Under the pieces are notes generated by a model. It was not told where the DNA came from. It made no database searches and saw nothing but the letters and a program-made list of their open reading frames with translations. From Chrysomallon squamiferum (Eukaryota > Mollusca > Gastropoda > Neomphalida > Peltospiridae), in NCBI GenBank assembly GCA_012295275.1, contig CM022673.1:23990081-24054080 (forward strand): a stretch of DNA of 64,000 nucleotides, in the 5' to 3' direction. Shown one piece after another: positions 63,317-64,000 of the stretch; within the stretch, counting starts at the first letter, position 1, and each line of letters begins with the position of its first letter. Position numbers and translations under genes: made by a program.

Positions 63317-63690
63317 CTGTACAAATACACAAACACATTTACAACAATGTCTACACCCTGGTTACCAAATAACTCCTGTACAAATACACAAACACATTTA
63401 CAACAATGTCTACACCATGGTTACCAAATAACTCCTGTACAAATACACAAACACATTTACAACAATGTCTACACCCTGGTTACCAAATAACTCCTGTACA
63501 AATACACAAACACATTTACAACAATGTCAACACCCTGGTTACCAAATAACTCCTGTACAAATATACAAACACATTTACAACAATGTCTACACCCTGGTTA
63601 TCAAATAACTCTTGTACAAATATATAAATACATTTACTGCACAGTCTACACCGTGGTTACCAAATAACTCCTGTACAGATATATAAATAA
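63255..63690 (-). repeat. 59-bp minisatellite that includes a CFAP69 splice acceptor and exon start
   Basis: About seven copies with a 59-bp period; two more decayed copies lie near 63795-63830 and 63900-63950. On the minus strand each unit holds atttgtacag followed by GAGTTATTTGGTAACCAGG and the next codons. The lowest-coordinate copy is the real acceptor and first codons of the exon 63316-63198. The others sit in the preceding intron. Confidence 0.93.
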
Positions 63691-64000
63691 TTGTAATGAA
63701 GTGGCAAAATAAAACTGTAAAATTTGATTTGAAAAAACTGAATATATCTTTATAAGAAAGTAAAATAGCATATGACCAATCATAAAACTTTTAATGAAAA
63801 CACATTTACAACAATGTCTAAAACAACTGTTGAAAATAATTTAAACAATCACTTTCAAACCATGTTTATAGAAACACAAAGTGTCTAAATGGTTAAAATA
63901 ACTCCTGTAGAAATACAAATGCTGTGTTATTTACAACATTGTCTAGGTTAAATTCTAACTTGTATCAAGTCTAAAACTTGCTGATTGATATAAACTGAGT
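63691..64000 (-). other. CFAP69 intron at the window edge
   Basis: AT-rich sequence with only decayed copies of the 59-bp repeat. I see no further exon before the end of the window. Confidence 0.6.

Overview
The window looks like part of an animal nuclear genome: AT-rich DNA with small spliced exons, GT-AG introns, long T-rich introns and many microsatellites and minisatellites. There is no operon structure, and I found no tRNA, rRNA or CRISPR. The proteins read like a lophotrochozoan, most likely a mollusc. That placement is my inference from protein flavour and intron size, not from a search.

Layout. (1) About 3.7-18.2 kb, plus strand: a complete polypeptide N-acetylgalactosaminyltransferase of the GALNT1/GALNT13 type, 13 coding exons, 579 residues. 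(2) About 27.1-33.6 kb, minus strand: a complete CREB-family transcription factor, 293 residues, probably with a long 3' UTR reaching about 23.7 kb. (3) 36.5-53.6 kb, plus strand: a fast-evolving mitotic protein that I recognise as tastin (TROAP), at least 12 coding exons. (4) 59.7-63.3 kb, minus strand: the 3' half of CFAP69, an ARM-repeat ciliary/flagellar protein whose 5' end lies beyond the window. The genes alternate in orientation (convergent, divergent, convergent). Their functions (Golgi O-glycosylation, cAMP-responsive transcription, spindle/centrosome, axoneme) are unrelated, so I see neighbours rather than a pathway.

Most notable. First, the CREB gene carries two tandem versions of its final bZIP exon. 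They have the same length (145 coding bases), the same entry phase, and each has its own stop codon. One has a near-canonical CREB basic region and the other a strongly altered one. The arrangement resembles the two alternative DNA-binding domains of vertebrate CREM. Second, the GALNT gene carries two phase-0/0 versions of the exon for the second ricin-type lectin repeat, a likely switch of glycopeptide preference. Third, several minisatellites begin in or at a splice junction and multiply it: a TROAP 5' donor (29-bp unit, about 10 copies), a TROAP 3' acceptor, and a CFAP69 acceptor. The CFAP69 unit is 59 bp in about 7 copies, and most copies hold a potential in-frame 33-nt micro-exon.

The remaining sequence is introns, UTRs and intergenic DNA dominated by (ATT)n, (TA)n, poly(A)/(T) and minisatellite arrays, plus one decayed non-LTR retrotransposon endonuclease fragment near 22.5 kb. 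The CREB promoter region (33.5-33.7 kb) has a perfect palindromic CRE and several half-sites.
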